A stretch of 64,000 bases of DNA from Maridesulfovibrio sp050916235 (GCF_050916235.1 NZ_CP104854.1:2790001-2854000), one strand, 5' to 3'; counted from the first letter of the stretch, positions 33,062-41,730 are shown. The notes: generated from the letters alone by a model not told the origin. Made by a program: numbers and translations.

Positions 33062-33327
33062 ACATCTGAAATATGCACCTGCTTCAGTGGCCTGATTCAC
33101 TGTAACGAAGCCGGTTATGTGAAGACTTACTTGGGTGATAAGTCTGTTTTTTTTGATGGCGTCCCCAGGGGGATTTGAACCCCCGTCGCCGGCGTGAAAG
33201 GCCGGTGTCCTGGGCCAGGCTAGACGATGGGGACGCATCTGAAATATGCACCTGCTTCAGTGGCCTGATTCACTATGACGAAGCCGGTTATGTGTAGACT
33301 TGCTTGGCGATAAGTCTGTTTTTTTGC
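33062..33327 (-). repeat. Repeated tRNA spacers
   Basis: The spacer 33062-33156 and the spacer 33235-33327 are almost the same: both run CATCTGAAATATGCACC, CTTCAGTGGCCTGATTCACT, GAAGCCGGTTATGTG, AGACTT and AAGTCTG followed by a T-run. A diverged form lies at 34051-34140. The intervening tRNA-Glu makes the repeat unit about 173 bases, so tRNA plus spacer was duplicated in tandem. Confidence 0.8.
33157..33234 (-). tRNA. tRNA-Glu(TTC), block 2, first Glu
   Basis: Identical in sequence to the tRNA-Glu at 32984, with anticodon TTC and encoded CCA. It is the middle gene of block 2. Confidence 0.95.
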
Positions 33328-33402
33328 TGGCTGGGACACAAGGACTCGAACCTTGATTAACGGAGCCAGAACCCGTCGTCCTGCCAATTGAACGATGTCC
33401 CA
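33328..33402 (-). tRNA. tRNA-Gln(CTG), block 2
   Basis: Minus strand: acceptor TGGGACA, anticodon stem ACGGG with loop TTCTGGC (anticodon CTG), T-arm CAAGGTTCGAGTCCTTG and encoded CCA. It is the first gene of block 2, directly downstream of promoter 33416-33444. Confidence 0.95.
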
Positions 33403-33415
33403 GCAGCGAGAAAAC

Positions 33416-33444
33416 CTTTTATGTGGAATCGCTGTTGCTGTCAA
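33416..33444 (-). promoter_or_regulatory. Sigma-70-type promoter of tRNA block 2
   Basis: On the minus strand TTGACA (33439-33444) and TAAAAG (33416-33421) are 17 bases apart, ending 14 bases before tRNA-Gln. Confidence 0.7.
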
Positions 33445-33972
33445 CAGGAAAATTAAATATTTTTTGATCCTTGCTTTGGATAACTTTGCCGATCGGAGAA
33501 AACGCGGCGGTTATTTACGGATATATGAGATTTCCGGTGTGCTAAAGTACAATTCCCGCCAAGTTCGCCCCTCATTTTATGGTCTTTGACATGCCTGAAA
33601 CAGCGTCTTTCTGACGGAAACACGGAGATCCTTCCGGAAATCCTTCTTTCAGACGTATTACAGGACTAGCGGTTGGCTCACTTGTCCGTAACTTGTCGTC
33701 CTGATGTTTGACCGTAAATTCGATTTGATATGCAAGCAGTGTTGTTTGTAGAAAAAAAATACCGGATAATATTTTGACTGTTTTTTTGTGAAGTCATTTT
33801 ACGGTCATATGGCATATACTGTCCTGTTTGTCCGTCGGTTCTTGTTCGGAATTGTTTGAACAGAGTTTGCTGCCAACGAGGATGGATAGCCTTGATTAGG
33901 AGCATGTGAACCGTATTTCCGGTGGGGAAAACGAAAAAGCCCGATTCTTGCGAATCGGGCTTTGAAATTTCG
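33445..33972. other. Non-coding region between the two tRNA blocks
   Basis: No gene is supported here. It separates the two tRNA blocks and carries the terminator of the first (33933-33966). The rest is A/T-rich and unremarkable; short frames on either strand lack ribosome sites. Confidence 0.5.
33933..33966 (-). terminator. Terminator of tRNA block 1
   Basis: AAAGCCCGATTC and GAATCGGGCTTTTT form a perfect 12-bp stem with a four-base loop and T-run on the minus strand, just past the last tRNA-Glu of block 1. Confidence 0.9.
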
Positions 33973-34050
33973 TGGCGTCCCCAGGGGGATTTGAACCCCC
34001 GTCGCCGGCGTGAAAGGCCGGTGTCCTGGGCCAGGCTAGACGATGGGGAC
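33973..34050 (-). tRNA. tRNA-Glu(TTC), block 1, second Glu
   Basis: Same sequence as the other three tRNA-Glu(TTC) genes, with encoded CCA. Followed by terminator 33933-33966. Confidence 0.95.
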
Positions 34051-34140
34051 GCATCTTGAATATGCACCTGCTTCAGTGGCCTGAACACATAGCGAAGCGG
34101 GTTATGTGTGAGATTCATGCTGGCATTTGAATCTCTTGAG

Positions 34141-34218
34141 TGGCGTCCCCAGGGGGATTTGAACCCCCGTCGCCGGCGTGAAAGGCCGGTGTCCTGGGCC
34201 AGGCTAGACGATGGGGAC
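34141..34218 (-). tRNA. tRNA-Glu(TTC), block 1, first Glu
   Basis: Same sequence as the other tRNA-Glu copies. It is 22 bases after tRNA-Gln, a much shorter spacer than in block 2. Confidence 0.95.
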
Positions 34219-34240
34219 GCATCTCATATTTGGTTGTTGT

Positions 34241-34315
34241 TGGCTGGGACACAAGGACTCGAACCTTGATTAACGGAGCCAGAACCCGTCGTCCTGCCAA
34301 TTGAACGATGTCCCA
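34241..34315 (-). tRNA. tRNA-Gln(CTG), block 1
   Basis: Identical to the tRNA-Gln at 33328, anticodon CTG, encoded CCA. First gene of block 1. Confidence 0.95.
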
Positions 34316-34328
34316 ACAACGAAGAGAG

Positions 34329-34357
34329 TGTTTATTCGGATTGCCTCAATCTGTCAA
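34329..34357 (-). promoter_or_regulatory. Sigma-70-type promoter of tRNA block 1
   Basis: On the minus strand TTGACA (34352-34357) and TAAACA (34329-34334) are 17 bases apart and end 14 bases before tRNA-Gln; same layout as block 2. Confidence 0.75.
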
Positions 34358-34400
34358 CAGCTATTTTCGAAAAGTTTAAAATATTCCGAAAATAAAATGA

Positions 34401-34748
34401 TTACAGAGCCTTTGCGAGAGCGCGGGTCTGCTTTTTCATCTTGTTGATCTTGCGGCGCAGCTGGGTGGTTTCCTTGCGGGATTCAGCTGCTTTCTTGCTG
34501 ATACGCAGTTCTCTCATCTTTCTTTTGATGGAGATGATGCGATCCTTGTAGGGAGACACTGCGCCTTCTTCATCCTGGATTCCGAGGTATTCCTTGATGT
34601 TGGAAATGATGGTTTCCTTGTCCATGCTGGAAGCACCTACGATGAGGGGCATCTTGTTCATGCACAGCTGACGCAGTTCCTTGACAGTCATTTTGTCGAG
34701 GGGTTTCTTAAGTTCCATACTCTCGAGAGTGGGGGTTGATTCGCTCAT
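34401..34748 (-). CDS. Small basic protein with Rho-N/SAP-like segment
   Basis: A 115-aa protein of unknown function. Residues about 15-58 (KMTVKELRQLCMNK, then DKETIISNIKEYLGI) resemble the helix-extended-helix of SAP or Rho N-terminal domains, which bind nucleic acid. The C-terminal half is very basic and helical (IISIKRKMRELRISKK, LRRKINKMKKQTRALAKAL), as in a coiled coil that binds RNA or DNA. AAGGAGG before ATG 34748 is ideal. It lies 35 bases after the DciA-like gene on the same strand, so both may form an operon. Confidence 0.65.
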   Translation of the reverse strand: MSESTPTLESMELKKPLDKMTVKELRQLCMNKMPLIVGASSMDKETIISNIKEYLGIQDEEGAVSPYKDRIISIKRKMRELRISKKAAESRKETTQLRRKINKMKKQTRALAKAL

Positions 34749-34783
34749 GATATCCTCCTTGGTGGGCTTTTTGGCCCGAAATA

Positions 34784-35287
34784 TTATGATTTTTCAAACA
34801 GGCGGACGTATTTAAGATAACATTTTCCGACCGCCGATTCGGGATCAAATTTGTCTTTCAAACTGCCCAGCTTACCGGGCTTTTTGATTTTTGCATCCTT
34901 GAACTCTGCACGCTTCAATTCGTACCCGTCCAATGGAACCCTGCCGTTTAGCAGCTCAAATAGCACCTTGTCAAAGACTTCTTCGCCAAAAAACGAATTT
35001 ATTCTTTCAAGGATCTCCGGGGCGAAGTACGAGAGCTCCTGAGCGGCCACTGCATCATCAGATGCAAGGATGAGTGTCCGCTTGCGGTGCCCCAGCGGCT
35101 TGGCGAATTCGGCCAGCTCACCCATCAGTTCCGGCCATGCTTTCCATAGCCTGGGGATCATGAGTTTGTAGTCGCCATCCATGATGGTTACATAGTCACC
35201 CATGGCTTCACCAAGCGAGCGTACCTTGCGCTGGCGCGGGTGGAAGATCCTTTTTACCGGGCCTGTGTATTTCTTTTTTTGTGCCAT
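34784..35287 (-). CDS. DUF721 / DciA-like protein
   Basis: A 167-aa protein with a DUF721 core (about residues 25-110): WKAWPELMGELAEFAKPLGHRKRTLIL, then VAAQELSYFAPEILERINSFFG. DUF721 proteins include DciA, which loads the replicative helicase DnaB in bacteria without DnaC. Basic residues dominate the first 25 positions. The C-terminal 50 residues are not part of the core domain. The ribosome site before ATG 35287 is weak. It is upstream of the small basic protein at 34401. A role in helicase loading is inferred from the family only. Confidence 0.65.
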   Translation of the reverse strand: MAQKKKYTGPVKRIFHPRQRKVRSLGEAMGDYVTIMDGDYKLMIPRLWKAWPELMGELAEFAKPLGHRKRTLILASDDAVAAQELSYFAPEILERINSFFGEEVFDKVLFELLNGRVPLDGYELKRAEFKDAKIKKPGKLGSLKDKFDPESAVGKCYLKYVRLFEKS

Positions 35288-35427
35288 TAAAATTCTATCT
35301 GTGCAGAGTTTATCTGATCATGCTTATACTTTATGCTTCCGGTTGGCAAACCCATAGATGGCCCCTGTCCATATAAAATGATAGTTAATGCTTGACGCTT
35401 TCGATTATGGCGCGTAGGCCTCTTGGA

Positions 35428-35455
35428 ATATCGTTATATAAAGATGTCGTTATGT
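35428..35455 (+). promoter_or_regulatory. Tandem 12-bp operator upstream of sahR
   Basis: ATATCGTTATAT (35428-35439) and ATGTCGTTATGT (35444-35455) are direct repeats four bases apart, differing at two positions by the same A/G change. They lie 20-47 bases before the regulator start, where an autoregulating ArsR-family repressor would bind. That they are SahR sites is inference. Confidence 0.6.
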
Positions 35456-35474
35456 TTTGCCTATGAGGATGGAG

Positions 35475-36386
35475 ATGGAGATTCTTAAATTCAGCAAGGC
35501 CTTATCAGACGAGATAAGGATCAGGCTTCTGGCTATGCTGCGTGACAATGAGCTCAATGTGGGCGAGGTCGTGCAGGTGCTAGGTATGTCCCAGCCCCGC
35601 GTGTCTCGGCATCTTAAAATAATGCATGAAAGCGGGCTGCTTGAATCGCGGCGCGAGGGGCTCTGGAATTTTTACCGTCTGGCCCGCTCCGGGAACGGAT
35701 GCCGTTTTGCCGAGTCCATAGGCTGGCTTATTGATAACGAGTCGGAGGTTTCCGAGGACCGCAAACGTGTTGCACAGGTTCTGGCCGAGCGCAACATGGA
35801 GACCCGCAAATTTTTCGATGAGATTGCCGAGGACTGGGAACGCCTTCAGCGAGACGTGTTCGGCGGTTTTAATCTTAATGAAGTGCTCGTTTCAATCGTG
35901 GAGACCTGCTCCGTTGTCGTTGATCTTGGCTGCGGCAACGGTTCGCTCCTTGAAACGATGCTTGCCAAGTGCGGTACGGTTATCGGCGTGGACAGCTCAC
36001 CCAAGATGCTGGAACTTGCCGAGTCCCGGATCGGGGACAACGACAGGGTCAGCCTGCGTATCGGAGAGCTCACCCATCTTCCGCTTAGGGACTGGGAGGC
36101 TGATCTTGCGGTTATTTCAATGGTTCTGCACCATCTTCCGCGTCCGGACAAGGCTGTAGCCGAGGCCGCGCGGACCCTTACCAGCGGGGGCAGGCTGGTT
36201 ATTGCTGATTTTCTGGTTCATGCCAACGAGCGGATGCGCACCGAGTTCGGTGACCGCCGGCTCGGCTTTACAGAAGATGAACTTGGCGGCTGGATTGCGG
36301 ATGCCGGACTGGTGCCCGTGGATACCCGCCGTTTCCCGGTAAATGAAGGACTCACGGTCCTTGTATGCATATCTGAAAAACAATAA
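35475..36386 (+). CDS. sahR: SahR-type ArsR regulator with methyltransferase domain
   Basis: A protein of about 303 aa joining an ArsR winged helix (about residues 1-85; VGEVVQVLGMSQPRVSRHLK) to a class I SAM-methyltransferase-like domain (about 120-300; VVDLGCGNGSLLE, VIGVDSSPKMLELA, MVLHHLPRPDKAV). It lies 11 bases upstream of ahcY. In Desulfovibrio the regulator SahR has this architecture and senses S-adenosylhomocysteine to control methionine-cycle genes; I identify the gene on architecture and position. I prefer ATG 35475, which has GAGG six bases upstream; ATG 35463 and 35469 and TTG 35457 are also in frame. The tandem operator 35428-35455 suggests autoregulation of the sahR-ahcY unit. 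Whether the methyltransferase domain is still catalytic is unclear. Confidence 0.8.
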   Translation: MEILKFSKALSDEIRIRLLAMLRDNELNVGEVVQVLGMSQPRVSRHLKIMHESGLLESRREGLWNFYRLARSGNGCRFAESIGWLIDNESEVSEDRKRVAQVLAERNMETRKFFDEIAEDWERLQRDVFGGFNLNEVLVSIVETCSVVVDLGCGNGSLLETMLAKCGTVIGVDSSPKMLELAESRIGDNDRVSLRIGELTHLPLRDWEADLAVISMVLHHLPRPDKAVAEAARTLTSGGRLVIADFLVHANERMRTEFGDRRLGFTEDELGGWIADAGLVPVDTRRFPVNEGLTVLVCISEKQ

Positions 36387-36397
36387 TGGAGGATTCA

Positions 36398-37816
36398 ATG
36401 CTTAAAGTAGATCCTAATCTTGAGTACAAAGTAGCGGACATCACCCTTGCTGACTGGGGTAATAAGGAAATGCAGCTTTCCGAGCGCGAAATGCCCGGTC
36501 TCATGTCCATCCGCGCCAAATACGGTGAAGAAAAGCCCCTCAAGGGCCTCAAAGTCATGGGCTCCCTGCACATGACCATCCAGACCGCCATGCTTATCGA
36601 GACCCTGCATGCTCTGGGTGCCGATATCCGCTGGGCTTCCTGCAACATTTTTTCCACTCAGGATCATGCTGCTGCAGCTATCGCCGTCAACGGCACTGCC
36701 AAGGTTTTTGCATGGAAAGGTGAAACCCTTGAAGAGTACTGGTGGTGCACCGAGCAGGCCCTGACCTGGCCCGACGGTTCCGGTCCCGACCTCATCGTTG
36801 ACGATGGCGGTGACGCAACACTGCTCATCCATCATGGCGTTAAGGCTGAAGCTGATCCTTCCATTCTCGAAGAGAAGACCGACAACAAGGAATTCAAGTG
36901 CGTTCTTGATCGCCTGAAGCTTTCCGTTGCCGAAAATCCCGGCAAGTGGACTGCAATTTCCAAGAAGGTACGCGGTGTTTCCGAAGAAACCACCACCGGT
37001 GTTCATCGCCTCTACCAGATGCAGGAAGCCGGAGAACTTCTTTTCCCTGCCATCAACGTCAACGACTCCGTTACCAAATCCAAGTTCGACAACCTCTACG
37101 GTTGCCGCGAGTCCCTTGCTGACGGTATCAAGCGCGCTACCGACGTTATGATCGCCGGGAAGATCGTTGTTGTTGTCGGTTACGGCGATGTTGGTAAGGG
37201 CTGCGCCCAGTCCATGCGCGGTTTCGGTGCCCGTGTCATCGTTACTGAAATCGATCCCATCTGCGCACTGCAGGCTGCCATGGAAGGTTTTGAAGTAACC
37301 ACCATGAACGACGCTGTTGAGCGCGGTGACGTTTTCGTTACCTGTACCGGTAACTACCACGTTATCACCGGTGAGCACATCGCCCGCATGAAGGACGAGG
37401 CAATCATCTGCAACATCGGTCATTTTGATAACGAAATCGATATGGGCTACCTTGAGAACAACCCCAAGGCCCAGAAGATCGAAATCAAGCCGCAGGTGGA
37501 CAAATGGATTCTCGAATCCGGCAAGTCCGTCATCGTTCTTGCTGAAGGCCGTCTGGTAAACCTCGGTTGCGCAACCGGCCACCCCAGCTTTGTAATGTCC
37601 AACAGCTTCACCAACCAGGCTCTGGCCCAGATTGATCTTGCCAAGAATACCTACGAGCCCAAGGTTATGATTCTGCCCAAGAATCTGGATGAAGAAGTTG
37701 CCCGTCTGCACCTTGAGCGTCTCGGCGTGAAGCTGGAAAAGCTTTCCAAGCAGCAGGCTGACTACATCGGCGTAAAAGTGGAAGGTCCCTACAAGCCCAA
37801 CCACTACCGCTACTAG
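36398..37816 (+). CDS. ahcY: Adenosylhomocysteinase (SAH hydrolase)
   Basis: S-adenosyl-L-homocysteine hydrolase, 472 aa, cleaving SAH to adenosine and homocysteine in the activated-methyl cycle, with bound NAD. Visible motifs: SLHMTIQTAMLIETL, WASCNIFSTQDHAAAA, DDGGDATLL, the NAD loop VVVGYGDVGKGCAQ, EIDPICALQAAMEGF, GNYHVI, ICNIGHFDNEID, and the C-terminal PYKPNHYRY ending. ATG 36398 has GGAGG six bases upstream; the in-frame ATG 36386 overlaps the sahR stop and is less likely. Strong codon bias suggests high expression. A strong terminator follows (37836-37873). Confidence 0.97.
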   Translation: MLKVDPNLEYKVADITLADWGNKEMQLSEREMPGLMSIRAKYGEEKPLKGLKVMGSLHMTIQTAMLIETLHALGADIRWASCNIFSTQDHAAAAIAVNGTAKVFAWKGETLEEYWWCTEQALTWPDGSGPDLIVDDGGDATLLIHHGVKAEADPSILEEKTDNKEFKCVLDRLKLSVAENPGKWTAISKKVRGVSEETTTGVHRLYQMQEAGELLFPAINVNDSVTKSKFDNLYGCRESLADGIKRATDVMIAGKIVVVVGYGDVGKGCAQSMRGFGARVIVTEIDPICALQAAMEGFEVTTMNDAVERGDVFVTCTGNYHVITGEHIARMKDEAIICNIGHFDNEIDMGYLENNPKAQKIEIKPQVDKWILESGKSVIVLAEGRLVNLGCATGHPSFVMSNSFTNQALAQIDLAKNTYEPKVMILPKNLDEEVARLHLERLGVKLEKLSKQQADYIGVKVEGPYKPNHYRY

Positions 37817-37835
37817 TCTTCTGTATTCATTAAAT

Positions 37836-37873
37836 TAAAAGCCCCGCGATACCGAGTATCGCGGGGCTTTTTG
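37836..37873 (+). terminator. Intrinsic terminator after ahcY
   Basis: AAAGCCCCGCGATAC and GTATCGCGGGGCTTTTT flank a three-base loop: a perfect 15-bp stem with T-run. Confidence 0.95.
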
Positions 37874-37875
37874 TT

Positions 37876-37920
37876 GCCGCCGGCGGCGAAATTAGATCAT
37901 TAAAAGCTCAAATCGCATCA
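37876..37920. repeat. Dispersed intergenic repeat, copy 2
   Basis: GCCGCCGGCGGCGAAATTAG, then TTAAAAGC and ATCGCATCAA; similar to the segments at 22712-22755 and 62235-62290. It directly follows the ahcY terminator. Confidence 0.5.
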
Positions 37921-37968
37921 AACTCAGCCTCGCAGAGCCGCCGGGGGCATATCCTTTGCTGCTCGGTA

Positions 37969-39528
37969 TTACTCCTTACCGGCCATCCGTTCCAGCTCGG
38001 CGGAAACTTCCTGCGGCTCAAGCTGGCGGCAGGTGGTGAAGGTCTCCTTGTCCACGACTCCCTTGTGGATAAGGAAATGGCGGTCGGCAAGTGCGGCCAG
38101 TTGCGGCCAGTGGGTGATGACTATGAGCTGCTGGCGTGCTGCAAGATCCTGCATTTTTTCGCCGACCCGGTTTAAGGTATGACCGCCGATGCCGGAATCC
38201 ACCTCGTCAAAGATAAGCGTGGGCCGTTCAGACTCACCCTGCAGACCGGTTATTGCCAGCAGGAAGCGGGAAAGTTCACCGCCGGATGCAATCCTGTCCA
38301 GCGGTTGTGCGGATTGGCCGGGGTTTGGAATCCACATCAGCCTGCCGCGCATCTCATTGAGTCCCGGGTAGAGTTCATGGGGCCTGAATTCGAACTGCAC
38401 CTGAACATGCTCGGAAAAACCGAGCCCTTTCAGTTCAGCTACAACACGGTTGGTCAGCTTTTCAGCGGCAGCTTCACGGGCAGTGGCGAGTTTTGCCAGC
38501 ACTTCAGCCAGAAGTGCTGCCTGTTCTTTTTCTTTTTTTTCTATCTGGGCCAGTTCAAGGGCGCATGAATCAAGGAAATCGAGGTTTTCCTGAATTTCAT
38601 TTTTAAGGTCCACTATCTGATCTAAGGTGCGCCCAAGCTTGCGTTTAAGTTTGGAGAGCTCGTAAAGCCGGGCTTCAATATCATCTATGGAGTCTTCGGA
38701 ATCGAAATCAAGCGGCTGGGTGCGGAGCTTGGAGGCCAGTTCGTCGAGGTAGTGCTTGAATTCAGTAACTTTTTCGCGATCTTCGCCATATTCCGGAAAA
38801 ATAGAGCAGATGCGGTCCATCTCGGCCCTGAGGGCAGAGACTGATCCGGAAAGGTCCGGCCCTCCTCGCATGATCTCCATGGCATTCTGGATGCAGCGTC
38901 CGGCATCCTCCTGCGCCCGCAGGGTGTTTTTCTTTTCCAGCAGCTCATCTTCTTCACCGGGATAGGGTGAGACCTTTTCGATCTCCGTGCGCTGGTACTC
39001 CAGAAAATCCTTTTTATCTATGAGCGAAGCGGAACGCTGCCGCAGTTCTTCCTTCTGGCTGAGTAGTCCGCGCAGGGTTGCGAGTATGGCATCTTTTTTT
39101 ACCGGAAGGGACGGGTCAGCAAGAAAGCGGTCCAGAATTACGCATTGGTATGCTGGCTGGAGCAGTTTCTGCTGGGCATGCTGGCTGGTGTGCAGAATCA
39201 TGGATGTTCCGAGATCCTTGATAGTGGTCTGGGAACTGAGCTTGTCGTTGACGTAGATTCTGCTGCGCCCCGTATCCGCTGAAAGAACCCGGCGGATGAT
39301 GGTTTCCTCGCCGTCATGGTTGACGAACAGGGCTTCCACAAAAGCCTGCTCCTTGCCGGGACGGACCATGTCCTGACCCATTTTCTGGCCCGTAAGGAAG
39401 TCTATGGCCCGCAGGATGAAAGATTTACCGGCGCCGGTTTCCCCGGTTAGCACGTTCATGCCTGATGAAAATTCAATCTCAGCGTCTTCAATGAGTGCGA
39501 GGTCGCGAATTCTGAGAAGTTCCAGCAT
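37969..39528 (-). CDS. recN: DNA repair protein RecN
   Basis: A 519-aa SMC-like ATPase that acts early in double-strand-break repair. Walker A is LTGETGAGKS (about residues 27-36) and the C-terminal ATPase half has the ABC signature region ASGGELSRFLLAI and Walker B TLIFDEVDSGIGG, then VITHWPQLAALAD. A coiled coil fills the middle (about 150-350). It is slightly shorter than E. coli RecN (553 aa) but no motif is lost. ATG 39528 lies 13 bases after the end of the upstream permease gene, so recN may be read from the same transcript. Confidence 0.95.
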   Translation of the reverse strand: MLELLRIRDLALIEDAEIEFSSGMNVLTGETGAGKSFILRAIDFLTGQKMGQDMVRPGKEQAFVEALFVNHDGEETIIRRVLSADTGRSRIYVNDKLSSQTTIKDLGTSMILHTSQHAQQKLLQPAYQCVILDRFLADPSLPVKKDAILATLRGLLSQKEELRQRSASLIDKKDFLEYQRTEIEKVSPYPGEEDELLEKKNTLRAQEDAGRCIQNAMEIMRGGPDLSGSVSALRAEMDRICSIFPEYGEDREKVTEFKHYLDELASKLRTQPLDFDSEDSIDDIEARLYELSKLKRKLGRTLDQIVDLKNEIQENLDFLDSCALELAQIEKKEKEQAALLAEVLAKLATAREAAAEKLTNRVVAELKGLGFSEHVQVQFEFRPHELYPGLNEMRGRLMWIPNPGQSAQPLDRIASGGELSRFLLAITGLQGESERPTLIFDEVDSGIGGHTLNRVGEKMQDLAARQQLIVITHWPQLAALADRHFLIHKGVVDKETFTTCRQLEPQEVSAELERMAGKE

Positions 39529-39541
39529 TGCTTTACCGTTT

Positions 39542-40387
39542 TTACTGTTTGAGTCTTGGGTCGAGTATGTCGCGCAGGGCTTCGCCCAGCAGGTTGTAGC
39601 CGAGTACGGTCAGCAGGATGGCCATGCCTGGGAAGACTGACAGCCACGGAGCTATTTCAAGCACCTCCTTGCCTTCCATGAGCAGGTTGCCCCATGACGG
39701 GTCGGGCGGCTGTACGCCGAGTCCGAGAAAACTGAGAGAAGATTCCACAAGAATGGCACCGGCCACACCCAGTGTAGCTGAAACCAGTACCGGGGTGATG
39801 GCGTTGGGTAGAATATGGGTAACCATGATGCGGATCGGACCGGCACCGGAAAGGCGTGAGGCCTGCACGAAATCCCTTTTGCGGAGTGAAAGGGTTTCCG
39901 CACGTACCAGACGGGCGACCCCCATCCATGAGGTGAATCCGATGACGATCATGATGTTGGTCAGTCCCGGTTCCAGAAAGGCTATGACTGCCAGAATCAG
40001 GAAAAATGAGGGGAAGCAGAGCATCACATCAACACCACGCATGATGATTTCATCGACCAGGCCCCCGAAATATCCGGCGGCAAGCCCCAGTGCCAGCCCG
40101 ATAGCCGTTGATATTCCAACAGCCACAAAGCCTACCCAGAGCGACACCCGTCCTCCGTAGAGCATTCTGGCGAATACGTCCCGTCCAAGTGCATCGGTTC
40201 CGAAAAGGTGTGTTGTGCTTGGAGGCTGTAAAAGGTGGTCCACGTTGAGGGCAAAGGGATCATAAGGGGTCAGCAGGGGCGCGAAGATGGCTGCAAGCGA
40301 AACAGATCCGACGAGGAATATCCCGAGGTAGAGCAGGCCGTATTTCTGCAGTCTGGATGGTGGGGAAAGAGGTTTTCTGTTGATCAT
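39542..40387 (-). CDS. Dipeptide/oligopeptide ABC permease, DppC type
   Basis: A 281-aa inner-membrane permease with about six membrane segments. The N-terminal OppC-type helix is present (about 15-40), followed by HLFGTDALGRDVFARMLYGGRVS, typical of DppC/OppC, and the EAA loop MGVARLVRAETLSLRKRDFVQAS with the conserved Gly. It pairs with the DppB-like gene, whose stop overlaps its start by one base (TGATG). The ATPases and binding protein are not in the window, so substrate (peptides or nickel) cannot be told. It precedes recN by 13 bases. Confidence 0.9.
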   Translation of the reverse strand: MINRKPLSPPSRLQKYGLLYLGIFLVGSVSLAAIFAPLLTPYDPFALNVDHLLQPPSTTHLFGTDALGRDVFARMLYGGRVSLWVGFVAVGISTAIGLALGLAAGYFGGLVDEIIMRGVDVMLCFPSFFLILAVIAFLEPGLTNIMIVIGFTSWMGVARLVRAETLSLRKRDFVQASRLSGAGPIRIMVTHILPNAITPVLVSATLGVAGAILVESSLSFLGLGVQPPDPSWGNLLMEGKEVLEIAPWLSVFPGMAILLTVLGYNLLGEALRDILDPRLKQ

Positions 40388-41379
40388 CAGTCATTGCCTC
40401 CGGCCCGGATGCGCGGGTCGGCTAGTCCATAGGCCACGTCCGCGAGCAGGTTGCCCGCAAGGGTCAGCATCGCGCCGAGTACCAGCGAACCCATTATCAG
40501 CGAATAATCGCGTGCCATTACCGCACCGTAAAAAAGTTGTCCCAGTCCGGGCAGGGCGAATATTGACTCAATAATGACGCTGCCGCCGATGAGCCCCGGG
40601 ATGGAAAGTCCCAGAATAGTAATGACCGGCAGAAGGCCGTTGCGCATGGCATGCTTGAACAGCACCTTGCGCATGGGCAGCCCTTTGGCCTTGGCCGTGG
40701 TTATGTAATCCTGTCTGAGAACTTCCAGCATGGATGAGCGCATGAATCTGGACATCCCGGCAAGGCTTCCGAATGTATAAATGAATATGGGCAGGGCCAG
40801 ATGACGGGCCAGATCGGCCATTTTGCCCCATGGGGACAGAAGCTCATAATCCAACGAGGTCAGGCCGGAAATCGGAAAAATGGGCCAGTAGATACCCAGC
40901 CAGAGCATCAGCAGCAGGGCCAGCCAGAACCCCGGAACCGCAAACCCGATGAAAACCAGCACGGTCATGCCCCGGTCGAACCAGCCTCCCTGTCGCCATG
41001 CTGAATACATACCGATGGGAACCGCTATCATGAGGGTCAGCAGCAGTGAAGCCATGTTCATGCCGAATGTCAGCGGCAATCTTTCTTTTATGCGGTCCCA
41101 GACAGGGCGGCGGTCCCCGGACATGGAAAGTCCGAAGTCGAATCTGGCCAGCCGCGAAACCCAATTTATGTATTGCTCGTGCAGGGGCTTATCGAGTCCG
41201 TACAGTTTTTCCAGTTTCAGGCGGGTTTCAATGGTTGCAGCAGGGTTCAAGGTGGTCTGCATATCTGTAGGAGATCCGGGGGCAAGATGGATAACCCAGA
41301 AACTTATGACCGTTATGCCGATGAAAACCACGGAAACCCATGCGAATTTTGATAAAATTTTCAAGATGATGTCGAGCAT
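40387..41379 (-). CDS. Dipeptide/oligopeptide ABC permease, DppB type
   Basis: A 330-aa inner-membrane permease. It has the DppB N-terminus (VVFIGITVISFWVIHLAPGSP), the region LYGLDKPLHEQYINW, and the EAA loop SRFMRSSMLEVLRQDYITTAKAKGL near the C-terminal half, where the ATPase docks. About six membrane segments. ATG 41379 is preceded by GAGGT. It is the first gene of a unit with DppC and recN. No partner ATPase or binding protein is visible downstream. Confidence 0.9.
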   Translation of the reverse strand: MLDIILKILSKFAWVSVVFIGITVISFWVIHLAPGSPTDMQTTLNPAATIETRLKLEKLYGLDKPLHEQYINWVSRLARFDFGLSMSGDRRPVWDRIKERLPLTFGMNMASLLLTLMIAVPIGMYSAWRQGGWFDRGMTVLVFIGFAVPGFWLALLLMLWLGIYWPIFPISGLTSLDYELLSPWGKMADLARHLALPIFIYTFGSLAGMSRFMRSSMLEVLRQDYITTAKAKGLPMRKVLFKHAMRNGLLPVITILGLSIPGLIGGSVIIESIFALPGLGQLFYGAVMARDYSLIMGSLVLGAMLTLAGNLLADVAYGLADPRIRAGGND

Positions 41380-41609
41380 GGTACCTCATGATCCGGTAGC
41401 TGTTTGAATCTCGTTGACTGCATCGTAAGATAATCCATGTTGCCGAATGTGGCAATATGATTGTTTTGTATAGGTAAACGAATTGATCTGGTGTTTAGTT
41501 CTGCTCTGCGTTGTGCCCGTCCTTTGCAGGCGGGGATTTTGGAGCGTTCAGGGCAGTATAATCGGTAGGATAAATTGGTAAAGTGAAATAATTTTATTAA
41601 AAAAGTTTG

Positions 41610-41638
41610 TTGACAGCGGTGACTTGCGCAGATAGAAA
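41610..41638 (+). promoter_or_regulatory. Sigma-70-type promoter of tRNA-Ala 1
   Basis: TTGACA (41610-41615) and TAGAAA (41633-41638) are 17 bases apart and end 16 bases before tRNA-Ala. Confidence 0.75.
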
Positions 41639-41654
41639 ATTCTTCACAGCGAGT

Positions 41655-41730
<76 letters not shown>

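Noticed and set aside
32984..34315. Repeats resembling a CRISPR array
   Set aside because: The repeated units are tRNA genes with clear cloverleaf arms and encoded CCA, and the spacers are themselves repeated.
36395..37804. 469-codon open frame on the minus strand
   Set aside because: Antisense to ahcY, a strongly conserved and highly expressed gene; no ribosome site or motif.
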